From: Streptomyces venezuelae
Lineage (GTDB): Bacteria > Actinomycetota > Actinomycetes > Streptomycetales > Streptomycetaceae
NCBI RefSeq assembly: GCF_008642335.1
Contig: NZ_CP029191.1
Location: 5,394,001 to 5,458,000 of the forward strand
Direction of reading: 5' to 3'
Length of the DNA: 64,000 bases
Below, one piece after another: positions 7,481 to 16,573 of the stretch. The notes beneath the pieces are model-generated. The model saw nothing but the letters and a program-made list of their open reading frames with translations. It did not search any database and was not told the origin of the DNA. Every line of letters begins with the position of its first letter. Position 1 is the stretch's first letter. The translations under genes and the position numbers were made by a program.

Positions 7481-9079
7481 ATGGATGCATTGCCACTGGT
7501 GGCGCTGATCGCGGCGAGCGCGGTGGTGGCGGGGGCGGCGCGCAGGACACCGGTGCCCGCGCCGCTGCTCCTGGTCGCCGTGGGGCTCGCCGCCTCGTAC
7601 CTGCCGGGCGTGCCCGACTACCACCTCGACCCGCACATCGTGCTGCCGCTGATCCTGCCCCCGCTGCTGCACACCGCCGCGCTGGAGAGCTCCTACCTCG
7701 ACCTGCGGGCCAACATCAGGCCCGTCGCGCTCCTGTCGGTCGGTTACGTTCTGTTCGCCACGGTCGCCGTCGGCTGGCTCGCGTATCTGCTCATCCCCGA
7801 CCTGCCGCTGACCGCCGCGCTCGTCCTCGGCGCCGTGATCGCGCCGCCCGACGCGGTCGCCGCGACCGCCATCGCGCGCAGGGTGGGCCTCCCGTCGCGG
7901 ATCACCACGATCCTCCAGGGCGAGTCCCTGGTGAACGACGCGACCGCGATCACCGCCTACAAAGTGGCCATCGCGGCCGCCGTCGGCGAGGGCGCGAGCT
8001 GGTCGGGCGGCGTCCGGGAGTTCCTGGTGGCCGCGGTCGGCGGCGTCGGCGTCGGGCTGCTCCTCATGGTGCCGATCCACTGGCTGCGCACCCACCTGAA
8101 GGAGGCGATGCTGCAGAACACGCTGTCGCTGCTCATCCCCTTCGTGGCGTACGCCGCCGCCGAGCAGGTCGGCGCCTCCGGGGTGCTCGCCGTGGTCGTC
8201 GTCGCGCTCTACCTGGGGCACCGCTCCTGGCAGGTCGACTTCGAGACGCGGCTCCAGGAGGCCGCGGTGTGGAAGGTCGTCGCGTTCATCCTGGAGTCGG
8301 CGGTCTTCGCGCTGATCGGGCTGCAGCTGCCCGTCGTGCTCAAGGGGCTCGGCGAGTACAGCGTGGGGCAGGCCGTCTGGTACGCGTTCGGGGTCTTCGT
8401 CTTCGTCGTGGTGGCGCGCTTCGTGTGGTCGTATCCGGCGACGTACCTGCCGCGCGGGCTCTCGGCGCGGATCAAGGAGCGCGAGGACGACATGGACTGG
8501 CGCAGGCCGCTCATCGTCAGCTGGGCCGGCATGCGGGGCGTGGTCTCGCTCGCCATCGCGTTCTCGATCCCGCTCGTCACGGACGACGGCGAGCCGTTCC
8601 CCGCGCGCAATCTTGTCCTGTTTCTGACGTTCACCACAGTGATCGGAACGCTCGTCGTGCAGGGACTCTCGCTGCCGTGGCTGATCCGCGTCCTGAAACT
8701 GCCGGGCCGGGACGCGCAGGCGCAGACGCTCGCGGAGGCGCAGGCGCAGAACGCCGCCTCACAGGCCGCGGAGGCCCGGGTGGAGGAACTCATGCGGGAT
8801 GAGCGCAACAGCCTTCCACAGCCCCTCCAGGACCGCCTGCGCACCGTCCTGGAGCGCCGCCGCAACTCCGTGTGGGAGCGGCTCGGCCAGGCGAACCCGG
8901 TGACGGGGGAGTCGGCGGACGACACCTACCGGCGCCTCGCGCGCGAGGCGATCGCCGCGGAGCGCGAGGTGTTCGTGAGGATGCGGGACGAGCGGCGCAT
9001 CGACGACGAGATGATGCGGACGCTGCTCCGCAAGCTCGACCTGGAGGAGGCGGCCGCCCACCGCGAGATCGAGGACTGA
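7481..9079 (+). CDS. Na+/H+ antiporter, CPA1 (NhaP-like) family
   Basis: A 532-residue monovalent cation/proton antiporter of the inner membrane. About twelve hydrophobic segments cover residues 1-420. The characteristic CPA1 motifs APPDAVAATAI (near residue 120) and GESLVNDATAITAYKVA (near 150) contain the Asp residues used for ion exchange, and SWAGMRGVVSLAIAF is the conserved late helix. A hydrophilic tail of about 110 residues, rich in Arg, Glu and Ala and probably alpha-helical, follows and may be regulatory. ATG 7481 starts directly before the first membrane helix. Neighbouring sigH suggests a role in salt or pH stress. Confidence 0.9.
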   Translation: MDALPLVALIAASAVVAGAARRTPVPAPLLLVAVGLAASYLPGVPDYHLDPHIVLPLILPPLLHTAALESSYLDLRANIRPVALLSVGYVLFATVAVGWLAYLLIPDLPLTAALVLGAVIAPPDAVAATAIARRVGLPSRITTILQGESLVNDATAITAYKVAIAAAVGEGASWSGGVREFLVAAVGGVGVGLLLMVPIHWLRTHLKEAMLQNTLSLLIPFVAYAAAEQVGASGVLAVVVVALYLGHRSWQVDFETRLQEAAVWKVVAFILESAVFALIGLQLPVVLKGLGEYSVGQAVWYAFGVFVFVVVARFVWSYPATYLPRGLSARIKEREDDMDWRRPLIVSWAGMRGVVSLAIAFSIPLVTDDGEPFPARNLVLFLTFTTVIGTLVVQGLSLPWLIRVLKLPGRDAQAQTLAEAQAQNAASQAAEARVEELMRDERNSLPQPLQDRLRTVLERRRNSVWERLGQANPVTGESADDTYRRLAREAIAAEREVFVRMRDERRIDDEMMRTLLRKLDLEEAAAHREIED

Positions 9080-9084
9080 GTGGC

Positions 9085-10008
9085 CTACGCGACGGTGTCG
9101 CGCGTGCCCGTGATGACCGCGGTGAGGCGGGTGCCGGGCGGAAAAGCGCCCTCTTCGGAGAGGACGGTCAGGGCGTACAGCAGCTTCGCGACGTAGAGGC
9201 GCTCCACGGAGAGACCGGTCGACTCCCCGTGGCGGTCCTCGAAGTCCTCGGCGAAGGCGAGGAGTTCCGGCGGGGTGCGGGCGTAGCCACCCCAGTGGAA
9301 ACGCTCGTCCAGGCGCCAGTTGGCGGTCGGTTCACCGAACGTGCGCCGTTGCAGGGCGGCTATGTCCTCGCCCAGGAAGCCGCCCTTGAGGACCGGTATG
9401 CCGAGGGCCCGCCGGCCGGGGCCGAGTCCCGCGGCGAGACCCGCCAGGGTGCCGCCGGTGCCGCACGCCACGGCCGCCACCTCGGTGTGCTCGCGCAGCT
9501 CCTCGCCGAGAGCCGTGCAGCCCCGCACGGCCAGGGGGTTGCTGCCGCCTTCCGGGATCACGTACGCGTCCTGGCAGCCCGTCTCGCGCAGCAGCGCGGC
9601 CAGCGTCCCGGCCTCGGTCTTCCTCCGGTACGTCGAGCGGTCCACGAAGTGCAGTCGCATGCCGTCGGCCGCGCAGCGGGCCAGGGACGGGTTCAGGGGG
9701 CGCCCCGCGAGCTCGTCGCCGCGTACGACGCCGACCGTGGCGAGGCCCAGGAGGCGGCCCGCCGCGGCGGTGGCGCGCAGGTGGTTGGAGTAGGCGCCGC
9801 CGAACGTGAGCAGGGTGTCGTGGCCCGCGTCGGCGGCCGACCGCAGGTTCAGGACGAGCTTGCGGTACTTGTTGCCCGGCAGGTCCGGGTGGATCAGGTC
9901 GTCCCGCTTGAGCGAGAGCTCCACGCCGTGGCGCCCGAAGCGGTCGTCCTCCACGCGCTGCAGAGGCGACGGCAGCAGCGGGCGCGGGGCGGGCGGGGTG
10001 TGGTGCAC
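9085..10008 (-). CDS. PLP-dependent ACC deaminase / D-cysteine desulfhydrase-family enzyme
   Basis: A 307-residue tryptophan-synthase-beta fold (fold type II) PLP enzyme. The PLP-lysine region is visible as DLPGNKYRKLVLNL, with TFGGAYSNHLRATAAAG as the substrate and carboxylate site, and PEGGSNPLAVRG plus ACGTGGTLAGL as the phosphate-binding loop. Family members deaminate 1-aminocyclopropane-1-carboxylate or desulfurate D-cysteine; sequence alone does not choose between them. GTG 10008 starts 11 bp before the end of the amidase gene upstream, so the two are probably co-transcribed and translationally coupled. It converges on the antiporter. Confidence 0.85.
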   Translation of the reverse strand: MHHTPPAPRPLLPSPLQRVEDDRFGRHGVELSLKRDDLIHPDLPGNKYRKLVLNLRSAADAGHDTLLTFGGAYSNHLRATAAAGRLLGLATVGVVRGDELAGRPLNPSLARCAADGMRLHFVDRSTYRRKTEAGTLAALLRETGCQDAYVIPEGGSNPLAVRGCTALGEELREHTEVAAVACGTGGTLAGLAAGLGPGRRALGIPVLKGGFLGEDIAALQRRTFGEPTANWRLDERFHWGGYARTPPELLAFAEDFEDRHGESTGLSVERLYVAKLLYALTVLSEEGAFPPGTRLTAVITGTRDTVA

Positions 10009-10018
10009 CCCGCCATTG

Positions 10019-10609
10019 TCACTTGAGGCGTTCCTCGATGCGCTCCCGCATCGAGTCCATCGTGAAGCCGCGCGGGTCGATCTTGCCCGGCTGCCACTCC
10101 AGGTGACCGATGACCGAACGCTCCGTCCAGCCGTGGTGGCGGCAGATCGCGGCCGAGACCTTCTCGATGGCCTCCAGCTGCTCGTCGGGCCACGGGTCCT
10201 CGCCGTCGCCCATGTTCTCGCACTCGAAGCCGTAGAAGTGGCGGTTGCCGTCGGTGTTCGCCTCGTTGTCCGGGGGCAGGCGCTTCTCGGCGATGACCGC
10301 GCGGAGCACGTCGTCGTCGCCGAGGCCCGCGTGGTTGGCGCGGCCGTACCCGACGAGGTGGACGCGGCCGTCCTTGGTGATGACGCCATGGCAGAGCGGG
10401 CCGGGGAGGGAGGCGAAACCGTCGCGGCAGATCTCCACCGTGTGGTCGCTGCCCCGCGTGACGGTGTGGTGGATCACCACGCCGTGAACGGGCCCCCAGG
10501 GGCCCTTGTGGTTGCGGTTGTGATGCTCCCAGTCGCCGACTTCGACGACGGTCACGCCTTCGTCCCGCAGGATGTCGAGGAACCGTCCCGCGGACATGGG
10601 TGGGGCCAT
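10019..10609 (-). CDS. N-acetylmuramoyl-L-alanine amidase (amidase_2/PGRP fold)
   Basis: A 196-residue amidase_2 domain protein that would cleave the lactyl-amide bond between muramic acid and the peptide stem of peptidoglycan. Zinc-ligand candidates are the His pair in GVVIHHTVTRGSDHT (near residue 45) and the late GHLEWQPGKIDPRGF segment (near 165). HLVGYGRANHAG and FYGFECENMG are typical of the fold. No signal peptide is visible, so it may be cytoplasmic or exported by another route; prophage and phage lysins have the same form. It overlaps the start of the downstream PLP gene region. Confidence 0.85.
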   Translation of the reverse strand: MAPPMSAGRFLDILRDEGVTVVEVGDWEHHNRNHKGPWGPVHGVVIHHTVTRGSDHTVEICRDGFASLPGPLCHGVITKDGRVHLVGYGRANHAGLGDDDVLRAVIAEKRLPPDNEANTDGNRHFYGFECENMGDGEDPWPDEQLEAIEKVSAAICRHHGWTERSVIGHLEWQPGKIDPRGFTMDSMRERIEERLK

Positions 10610-10747
10610 GGCCGCCTCCTTTGCAAGGCGCGACGGCCGCCTGTCGCGGCCGCCTCGTATGCCCTGCTTGTACCGGAGTTCCGGTGCCCGGACCAGCTGT
10701 TCGGAAGCGATCCGGGGCCTGTTCGGGCACCGTGCGAGCCGATCCGG

Positions 10748-10984
10748 TCAGTTGGCGCGCAGGAAGCCGTCTCCGTGCGTCGCGACGTGGGACTCCAGGG
10801 CCTGCAGCGCCTGCTGGGTGTCCTGCGAGGAGCCGGTGCCCCGGCGCTCCGCGTAGTACGCCGCGCCGAGCTTCTTCAGGAGCGCGTCGCCCGCACGCTT
10901 CTCCTGGACCTCGTCGACTTTCTGCTTGCCCTGGTTGAGGGCCTGCTGGGCCTGCTCTTTGGCGCGGTCCAAGAAGCCTGCCAT
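10748..10984 (-). CDS. small conserved actinobacterial protein, charged and helical
   Basis: A 78-residue protein rich in Lys, Glu, Gln and Ala, predicted largely helical (MAGFLDRAKEQAQQALNQGK start). It has no membrane segment and no recognised motif. Small proteins of this type are widespread in Streptomyces; their function is unknown. It lies alone between the amidase gene and the encapsulin gene, which is divergent. Upstream (10985-11193) is a 209-bp region that must hold both promoters; no clear operator was seen. Confidence 0.68.
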   Translation of the reverse strand: MAGFLDRAKEQAQQALNQGKQKVDEVQEKRAGDALLKKLGAAYYAERRGTGSSQDTQQALQALESHVATHGDGFLRAN

Positions 10985-11193
10985 CGCTGTCTCCTGCCGT
11001 TCGGTGCGGGTGGTGCGGTACGGGGTTCAACGGTCGCGCGGATCTTGGGGTTCCCGCCGAACGAGTGGAATGCCCCCTAGTGCCCCGCCGCAGGGTGATC
11101 CATTCCCGCTCTTTTGTGTAATGGCGCGAGCACACTCCGTGCTGGAAGGGTGGGGCGCGCAGATGACCGCAGGTATCCGGGAGGGCATAGCCA

Positions 11194-12600
11194 ATGTCGG
11201 TAGGCGAAGAGATCCGTTCCGAGTCGGAGCAGCCGCAGCAGAGTCTCGGCACCTCCGCCGCACGGAATCTGGCCACCACCACCAAGTCCGCGCCACAGAT
11301 GCAGGAGATCAGCTCGCGCTGGCTGCTGCGCATGCTGCCCTGGGTCCAGGTGCAGGGTGGCACGTACCGGGTGAACCGCAGGCTGAGCTACTCGGTCGGG
11401 GACGGTCGGGTGACCTTCGTGAAGACGGGTGACCGCGTGCAGGTCATCCCCGCGGAGCTCGGCGAGCTGCCCGCGCTGCGGGACTTCGACGACCAGGACG
11501 TCCTCGGCGAGCTCGCGCAGCGCTGCCAGCAGCGGGAGTTCGCCCCGGGCGAGGTCCTGACCTCCTTCGGCAGCCCGGCGAACGAGGTGTTCCTGCTCGC
11601 GCACGGCCGCGTCGAGAAGATCGGCACCGGTCCCTACGGGGACGACACCGTCCTCGAAACCCTCGCCGACGGCGCCCACTTCGGCGACCAGGCCCTCGTC
11701 GACTCCGAGACGATCTGGGAGTACACCGCGCGTGCCGTGACCGCGTGCACCGTCCTCGCCCTGCCCCGCCAGGACGTCGAGCAGATCGCGGAGCGCAGCG
11801 AATCCCTCCGCGGCCACCTGGAGCGCCTGCGCTCCCTGCCGGCGCAGCGCACCAACACGTTCGGCGAGTCGCCCATCGACCTGTCGGCGGGCCACGTCGG
11901 CGAGGCCGTGCTCCCCGGCACCTTCGTGGACTACGAATCGTCGCCGCGCGAGTACGAACTGAGCGTCGCCCAGACCGTCCTGCGCGTCCACACGCGCGTG
12001 GCCGACCTCTACAACCAGCCGATGAACCAGACCGAGCAGCAGCTGCGGCTGACGGTCGAGGCGCTCAAGGAGCGCCAGGAGCACGAGCTCATCAACAACC
12101 GGGAGTTCGGCCTCCTCAACAACTGCGAGTACGACCAGCGGCTGCAGCCGCACGCGGGCGTGCCCAGTCCGGACGACCTGGACGAGCTCCTCAGCCGCAG
12201 GCGCGGCTCCAAGCTGTTCCTCGCGCACCCGCGCGCGATCGCCGCGTTCGGCCGCGAGCTCAACAAGCGCGGACTCGTCCCCGAGACCATCGACGTGAGC
12301 GGCACCAGGATCCCCACCTGGCGCGGCGTGCCGATCTTCCCGTGCAACAAGATCCCGGTCACCGACGCCAGCACGACCTCCATCATCTGCATGCGTACGG
12401 GCGAGGAGGAGCAGGGCGTCGTCGGCCTGCACCAGACCGGCATCCCGGACGAGATCGAGCCGAGCCTGTCCGTCCGGTTCATGGGCATCAGCGAGCAGGC
12501 GATCATCTCGTACCTCGTGTCGACCTACTACTCCGCCGCGGTGCTCGTGCCCGACGCGCTCGGCGTCCTGGAGAACGTGGAGATCGGCCGCTGGAGCTGA
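11194..12600 (+). CDS. family 2B encapsulin shell protein with cyclic-nucleotide-binding domain (EshA-like)
   Basis: A 468-residue protein of the EshA family, now classed as family 2B encapsulin nanocompartment shells. These have an HK97-type fold and assemble into closed protein cages around a cargo enzyme. The N-terminal shell arm (residues about 30-75) is followed by an inserted cyclic-nucleotide-binding domain (about 90-215, with [14 protein letters not shown] and [12 protein letters not shown]). The remaining shell fold follows, including [12 protein letters not shown] and [16 protein letters not shown]. The gene 102 bp downstream encodes a prenyl synthase, a known cargo type. Ligand and cargo loading are inferred. 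The family call is firm. Confidence 0.92.
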   Translation: MSVGEEIRSESEQPQQSLGTSAARNLATTTKSAPQMQEISSRWLLRMLPWVQVQGGTYRVNRRLSYSVGDGRVTFVKTGDRVQVIPAELGELPALRDFDDQDVLGELAQRCQQREFAPGEVLTSFGSPANEVFLLAHGRVEKIGTGPYGDDTVLETLADGAHFGDQALVDSETIWEYTARAVTACTVLALPRQDVEQIAERSESLRGHLERLRSLPAQRTNTFGESPIDLSAGHVGEAVLPGTFVDYESSPREYELSVAQTVLRVHTRVADLYNQPMNQTEQQLRLTVEALKERQEHELINNREFGLLNNCEYDQRLQPHAGVPSPDDLDELLSRRRGSKLFLAHPRAIAAFGRELNKRGLVPETIDVSGTRIPTWRGVPIFPCNKIPVTDASTTSIICMRTGEEEQGVVGLHQTGIPDEIEPSLSVRFMGISEQAIISYLVSTYYSAAVLVPDALGVLENVEIGRWS

Positions 12601-12702
12601 CCCCGGGGCCGTGTCCCCGGCCGCGGCACGGGGTACACCCCCTCCGTACGCGCCCACACGCCGAGGAACGGCCACCGTCCGCATCCTTCCCGGGGTGAGT
12701 CC

Positions 12703-13818
12703 ATGACGGACACGACGACGGACACGGCAGGCACGGTGCACGTGGAGGGGCACATCCTGGAACCCGGTCGGCCGGGTGAGCCCGGTGAGGGGCTGGAGGC
12801 CGCTGACATCCTGGCGGCGGCCAGGAAGCTCGTCGACCCGGAGCTGCGCAGGGCGATCGAGACGCTGCCCGGATCCCTGCGCAGGGTCGCGCTCTACCAC
12901 TTCGGGTGGGAGCACGCCGACGGCACACCGGCCGCGGGGAGTGCGGGCAAGGCCATCAGGCCCGCGCTCGTGCTCACGGCGGCGCGGGCCCTCGGCGGGG
13001 ACCCCGTGGGCGCGGTGCGGGCCGCCGCCGCCGTGGAGCTGGTCCACAACTTCACGCTCCTGCACGACGACGTGATGGACCGCGACACCACGCGCAGGCA
13101 CCGGCCCACCGCATGGACCGTGTTCGGCGACGCCGACGCGATCCTCACCGGTGACGCCCTGCAGGCGCTGGCGCAGCGGCTGCTCGCCGAGGACCCCCAC
13201 CCGGGGGCCCCGGCCGCCGCCGCCCGCCTCGCCACCTGTGTCATGGAGCTCTGCGCGGGCCAGCACGCGGACTGCGCGCTGGAACGCCGCGGCCCGGACG
13301 AGGTCACGCTCGACGAGTGCCTCGCCATGGCCGAGGCCAAGACGGGGGCGCTGCTCGGCTGCGCCTGCGCGCTCGGGGCGGTGTACGCGGGCGCGGACCA
13401 CGAGGAGGTCGACTCGCTCGACGGCTTCGGCCGGGAGGCGGGTCTCGCCTTCCAGCTGATCGACGACGTCATCGGCATCTGGGGCGACCCCCACCGCACC
13501 GGCAAACCGGCGGGCGCCGACCTCGCCGCCCGCAAGAAGTCCCTGCCCGTCGTCGCCGCCCTGGCGTCGGGCACACCGGCCGCGGCCGAACTCGCCGAGC
13601 TGTACGACAGGCCGCCCGGCGGCGCGGAGAGCGCGCCCGAGCAGGCGGCGCGCGCGGCCCGTGCCGTGGAGCGGGCGGGCGGCCGCGACTGGGCGCAGGT
13701 GCACGCCGCCGACCGGATGTCCCGCGCGATCGGACAGCTGGCCGCGGCGGTGCCGGACCCGGAGGCGGCCGGCGGTCTGCTGGCGCTCGCGGAGTTCGTG
13801 ACGCGACGTACGTACTGA
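12703..13818 (+). CDS. polyprenyl diphosphate synthase, probable encapsulin cargo
   Basis: A 371-residue trans-isoprenyl diphosphate synthase that would condense isopentenyl diphosphate with allylic diphosphates. The first aspartate-rich motif is intact (LLHDDVMDRDTTRRHRPT, near residue 123). The second is LIDDVIGIWGD (near 255), a DDxxG-type variant. A Thr/Gly/Pro-rich N-terminal tail of about 35 residues precedes the catalytic fold and is a plausible shell-targeting segment, as described for family 2 encapsulin cargo. ATG 12703 has GGGGTGAG upstream. It sits directly behind the encapsulin gene on the same strand. Chain length of the product cannot be read from sequence. Confidence 0.88.
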   Translation: MTDTTTDTAGTVHVEGHILEPGRPGEPGEGLEAADILAAARKLVDPELRRAIETLPGSLRRVALYHFGWEHADGTPAAGSAGKAIRPALVLTAARALGGDPVGAVRAAAAVELVHNFTLLHDDVMDRDTTRRHRPTAWTVFGDADAILTGDALQALAQRLLAEDPHPGAPAAAARLATCVMELCAGQHADCALERRGPDEVTLDECLAMAEAKTGALLGCACALGAVYAGADHEEVDSLDGFGREAGLAFQLIDDVIGIWGDPHRTGKPAGADLAARKKSLPVVAALASGTPAAAELAELYDRPPGGAESAPEQAARAARAVERAGGRDWAQVHAADRMSRAIGQLAAAVPDPEAAGGLLALAEFVTRRTY

Positions 13819-13963
13819 ACGTGACGCCGAACGCGCGACGCCGAACGCGACGTACGCACGGAACGGGTCACCACGTACGCTGCGAGCGGCGCGCAGGCGG
13901 GCGGGCACGGCATGGTGCCGGTCGGCGCGCGGTCGTATGCGGACGAGCGGACAGGGGCGGGCT

Positions 13964-14566
13964 GTGGGTGTGGCGATCCGGAGAGCAGGGGCGGCCGACC
14001 GGGAGGACGTGATCCGGCTGCTCGACGCGGCGTTGGTGCACGACCCGGTGAGCAGTTGGGTCTTCCCCGAGGAGGGCCACCGTCTGCGCACGCACCGGGC
14101 CCTGATGGGCGCCTTCCTCGACATCGCGCTCGACGAGGGGTACGTCGACATCACCGAGGACGGTGCCGCCGTGGCGCTGTGGTGGTCCGTACCCGCGGGC
14201 CCGCAGGGGGACGACGGCGGTGCGGAGGACGGGCCCGCGCTGCTGCGGCAGGCCGTCGATCCCGGCAACGAACGGGTCGAGGTGATCGGCCGGCTGACCG
14301 AGGAGATCCACCCGACCGACCGCGCGCACGAATACCTGCACCTCATAGCCGTGCGCCCCGACCGCCAGGGCGAAGGACTCGGTACGGCACTCGTCACCGC
14401 CGTGCTCGACCGCTGCGACCGCGACGGCCTGCACGCCTATCTGGAGGCCAGCAACGCGCGCAGCCGTGACCTGTACGCGCGCCTCGGCTTCACCTTCATG
14501 GGGACGACGCTCGACCTGCCCGACGGGCCGCCCATGTGGCCGATGTGGCGCGCGCCGCGGGTCTGA
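13964..14566 (+). CDS. GNAT-family N-acetyltransferase
   Basis: About 200 residues of GCN5-related acetyltransferase that would transfer acetyl from acetyl-CoA to an amine. The acetyl-CoA site is visible as EYLHLIAVRPDRQGEGLGTA (R/QxxGxG/A) and the late SNARSRDLYARLGFTFMG segment is characteristic. GTG 13964 was preferred because AGGGG lies 6 nt upstream; ATG 13937 and GTG 13970 are alternatives. It follows the encapsulin-prenyl synthase pair by 145 bp, a gap containing a short direct repeat of GACGCCGAACGCG. A link to the compartment is not supported. Substrate unknown. Confidence 0.82.
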   Translation: MGVAIRRAGAADREDVIRLLDAALVHDPVSSWVFPEEGHRLRTHRALMGAFLDIALDEGYVDITEDGAAVALWWSVPAGPQGDDGGAEDGPALLRQAVDPGNERVEVIGRLTEEIHPTDRAHEYLHLIAVRPDRQGEGLGTALVTAVLDRCDRDGLHAYLEASNARSRDLYARLGFTFMGTTLDLPDGPPMWPMWRAPRV

Positions 14567-14621
14567 AGAAGCGCTGGTCGCAGGGCTGCCAAGGCCGCCC
14601 GTACCGGAATAGCCTGGACGC

Positions 14622-14891
14622 ATGGGCAGCGAAGGGCCACGGCCCGGCCCGGCACCGCGGGACGGGCAGGACGAGCCGGTCTGCGGGGCCTGCGGAGGGC
14701 CGGTGGGTACGGCGATCAAGCGGCGCAAGGTGCTCGGGGTGTTCGTCCCCGTATGGGGCCCCGGGCCGTGCCGCAACGCGGAGTGCGAGGCGTGCGTCGT
14801 CGAGACGGACGAGAAGCCGGGGGCGGGCGCGCGGCGTTCACGCTCACGGCACGGCAGGCGGCACGCTCCGCCCGGTGACGGGAGTCGGTGA
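14622..14891 (+). CDS. small zinc-ribbon-like hypothetical protein
   Basis: An 89-residue protein with Cys pairs CGACGG, then PCRNAECEAC, suggesting a metal-binding ribbon between residues 20 and 58. The N-terminus is Pro/Gly-rich and the C-terminus basic (RRSRSRHGRRH). The stretch AIKRRKVLGVFVPVWGPGP is conserved in similar Streptomyces proteins. No function is known. Reading frame and codon bias support it as a gene. It lies between the acetyltransferase and a lipoprotein gene on the same strand. Confidence 0.65.
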   Translation: MGSEGPRPGPAPRDGQDEPVCGACGGPVGTAIKRRKVLGVFVPVWGPGPCRNAECEACVVETDEKPGAGARRSRSRHGRRHAPPGDGSR

Positions 14892-14947
14892 CGCGAGCGA
14901 GTAGGGTCCCCTCGGCGCGGTGACGAGGCCGTCCGGGAGGGGACCCG

Positions 14948-15916
14948 ATGAAGGTGAGGTCAGGCTTACTCGCCCTGGTATGCGTGGTGTTGGCGGGGTG
15001 CGGGGGCGGGTCGGGACCGGATGCGGACGACATCTCGCCGCCCGGTTACGCGCGCGAGCCCGGCGTACCGCGCGTGAAGAGCGAAGCCGACATCCCTGAA
15101 CTGCCCCTCGCGCGGTACGAGTTCGGCGTCAAGGACGTCGAGCGGCAGGAGAAGGCGCGCAAACTGCTGCAGCGGCAGTGCATGCGCGACTTCGGGTTCG
15201 AGGACTTTCCGCTCGACCCCGACACGTCCCTCCACATGGCAGACGCGTTCGAGTCGACGCTGATCCTCGTGAGCCCGTACGGGACGCTCGACCTCGACCG
15301 GGCCCGCCGCTGGGGCTACGGCCTCGACCCCGGCCTGGCCGAGAAGCAGGAAGCGGTGTTCCGGCCGAAGGGGCGAGAGGTGACCGGGCGGGAGCGCCAG
15401 GTGCTGGAGGGGCCCGAGGCGGGCGAGGGCGGCCGCCTGGTCGTGAACGGGCGGAAGGTCCCGAAGGGCGGCTGCTCCGCGAAGGCGGAGCGTCGCATGG
15501 AGGCGGCGGTGGCCGACCCGACGCGGATGGGGGAGTACGTCTCCCGGCGGACGGCGGAGATCGACAAGGCCGTCGCGAAGGACGAGCGGGTCCGCCGGGC
15601 GTTCCGTGACTGGTCGCGCTGTGTCCAGGACAGGGGCTTCAAGCGGTACGCGAGCCCTGCGCGGGCGTCCACCGACAAGGCGTGGAGCAAGGGGCTCGAC
15701 GACGGCAGCTCGCACCGTACGGAACGTGAGTTGGGTACGGCCGTCGCCGACGTCGAGTGCAACCGCGGCCTCAACGTCACGGGGGTGTGGTGGGCGGTCA
15801 CCGCCGAGAGGCAGCGCGCCGACCTGCGCCGCAACAGGTCTCGCTACGAAGCCGTGCGCAAGGACCAGGACCGGGTGCGCGCAGTGGTCCGTGAGGTGCT
15901 CGGCGAAGCGGGATGA
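14948..15916 (+). CDS. putative secreted lipoprotein with a TTA codon
   Basis: A 322-residue predicted lipoprotein. The N-terminus is MKVRSGLLALVCVVLAGC, with a lipobox LAGC so that the Cys at residue 18 would be lipidated and anchor the protein outside the membrane. The body is highly charged with pairs of Cys (residues about 78, 178, 226 and 268) that may form disulfides. No enzyme motif is seen. Leu7 is encoded by TTA (14966-14968), a rare codon read only by the bldA tRNA in Streptomyces, so translation may be limited to developmental stages. Start ATG follows GGGAGGGG. Confidence 0.78.
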   Translation: MKVRSGLLALVCVVLAGCGGGSGPDADDISPPGYAREPGVPRVKSEADIPELPLARYEFGVKDVERQEKARKLLQRQCMRDFGFEDFPLDPDTSLHMADAFESTLILVSPYGTLDLDRARRWGYGLDPGLAEKQEAVFRPKGREVTGRERQVLEGPEAGEGGRLVVNGRKVPKGGCSAKAERRMEAAVADPTRMGEYVSRRTAEIDKAVAKDERVRRAFRDWSRCVQDRGFKRYASPARASTDKAWSKGLDDGSSHRTERELGTAVADVECNRGLNVTGVWWAVTAERQRADLRRNRSRYEAVRKDQDRVRAVVREVLGEAG

Positions 15917-15923
15917 TGGGCGC

Positions 15924-16520
15924 ATGAGTGAACTCAAGGGGATCGGTGAGTCGGAGCCGACGCCGGGCGCGGTTTCGGGTGAGGAGCCCGAGGGCGCGTC
16001 GAAGGCCGCTCGGACGCCGGTGCCCGGCGCCGTCGACGTCCGTGCTCTGACCGCGCTCGCCGAGACGCACCATGCCCGTGCCGTACGGCCGCTGGGCACG
16101 CGCGAGATCGCCGGGCACCTCGTGAAGGTGTACGCGATCGAGGCGCCGGGGCGGGTCGTCACGGAGCGGGAGGAGGCGTCGGCGCTCCGCGTCGCGGGAC
16201 CGCACCTGGAGCTCGGCCGCGCCCGTGGCTCGCTCGGTCTCGCCGTGCTGATCCTGCACGCGGGCGGCGACGGGGACTACGTCCTCGTCCAGACCTGGAT
16301 CGAGGCGTCCATGTCGGACCTCGCCGTGTTCCTCGGGCCCGCGGGCAGGCCGGACGAGATGCGGCCCGGGCGGGTCGGCCTCGCCCCGTGCGTGTGGGAG
16401 GCGGCGGTGATCGCTCACGAGCGCGACGCCTACGTACGGAATGTGCTGGACGGGACGGGGCCGACGGCGGAGCGCCTTGCGGCGTGGGGCGCGGACGTGA
16501 CGCGAGGGCACCTGCGCTGA
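15924..16520 (+). CDS. conserved hypothetical protein
   Basis: A 198-residue cytoplasmic protein with no recognised catalytic motif. An acidic, low-complexity N-terminal 30 residues precedes a compact domain (about 40-195) with ALTALAETHHARAVRPLGTR and a hydrophobic core (GSLGLAVLILHAGGDGDYVLV). Similar proteins of unknown function occur in streptomycetes. ATG 15924 lies 7 bp after the lipoprotein stop, so the two are probably co-transcribed. Nothing in the neighbours defines a role. Confidence 0.7.
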   Translation: MSELKGIGESEPTPGAVSGEEPEGASKAARTPVPGAVDVRALTALAETHHARAVRPLGTREIAGHLVKVYAIEAPGRVVTEREEASALRVAGPHLELGRARGSLGLAVLILHAGGDGDYVLVQTWIEASMSDLAVFLGPAGRPDEMRPGRVGLAPCVWEAAVIAHERDAYVRNVLDGTGPTAERLAAWGADVTRGHLR

Positions 16521-16573
16521 CGGTGCGCGGGGAGGCCGCGGGGGAGTTCGCGGGTGCGTGATAGACACGGGGC

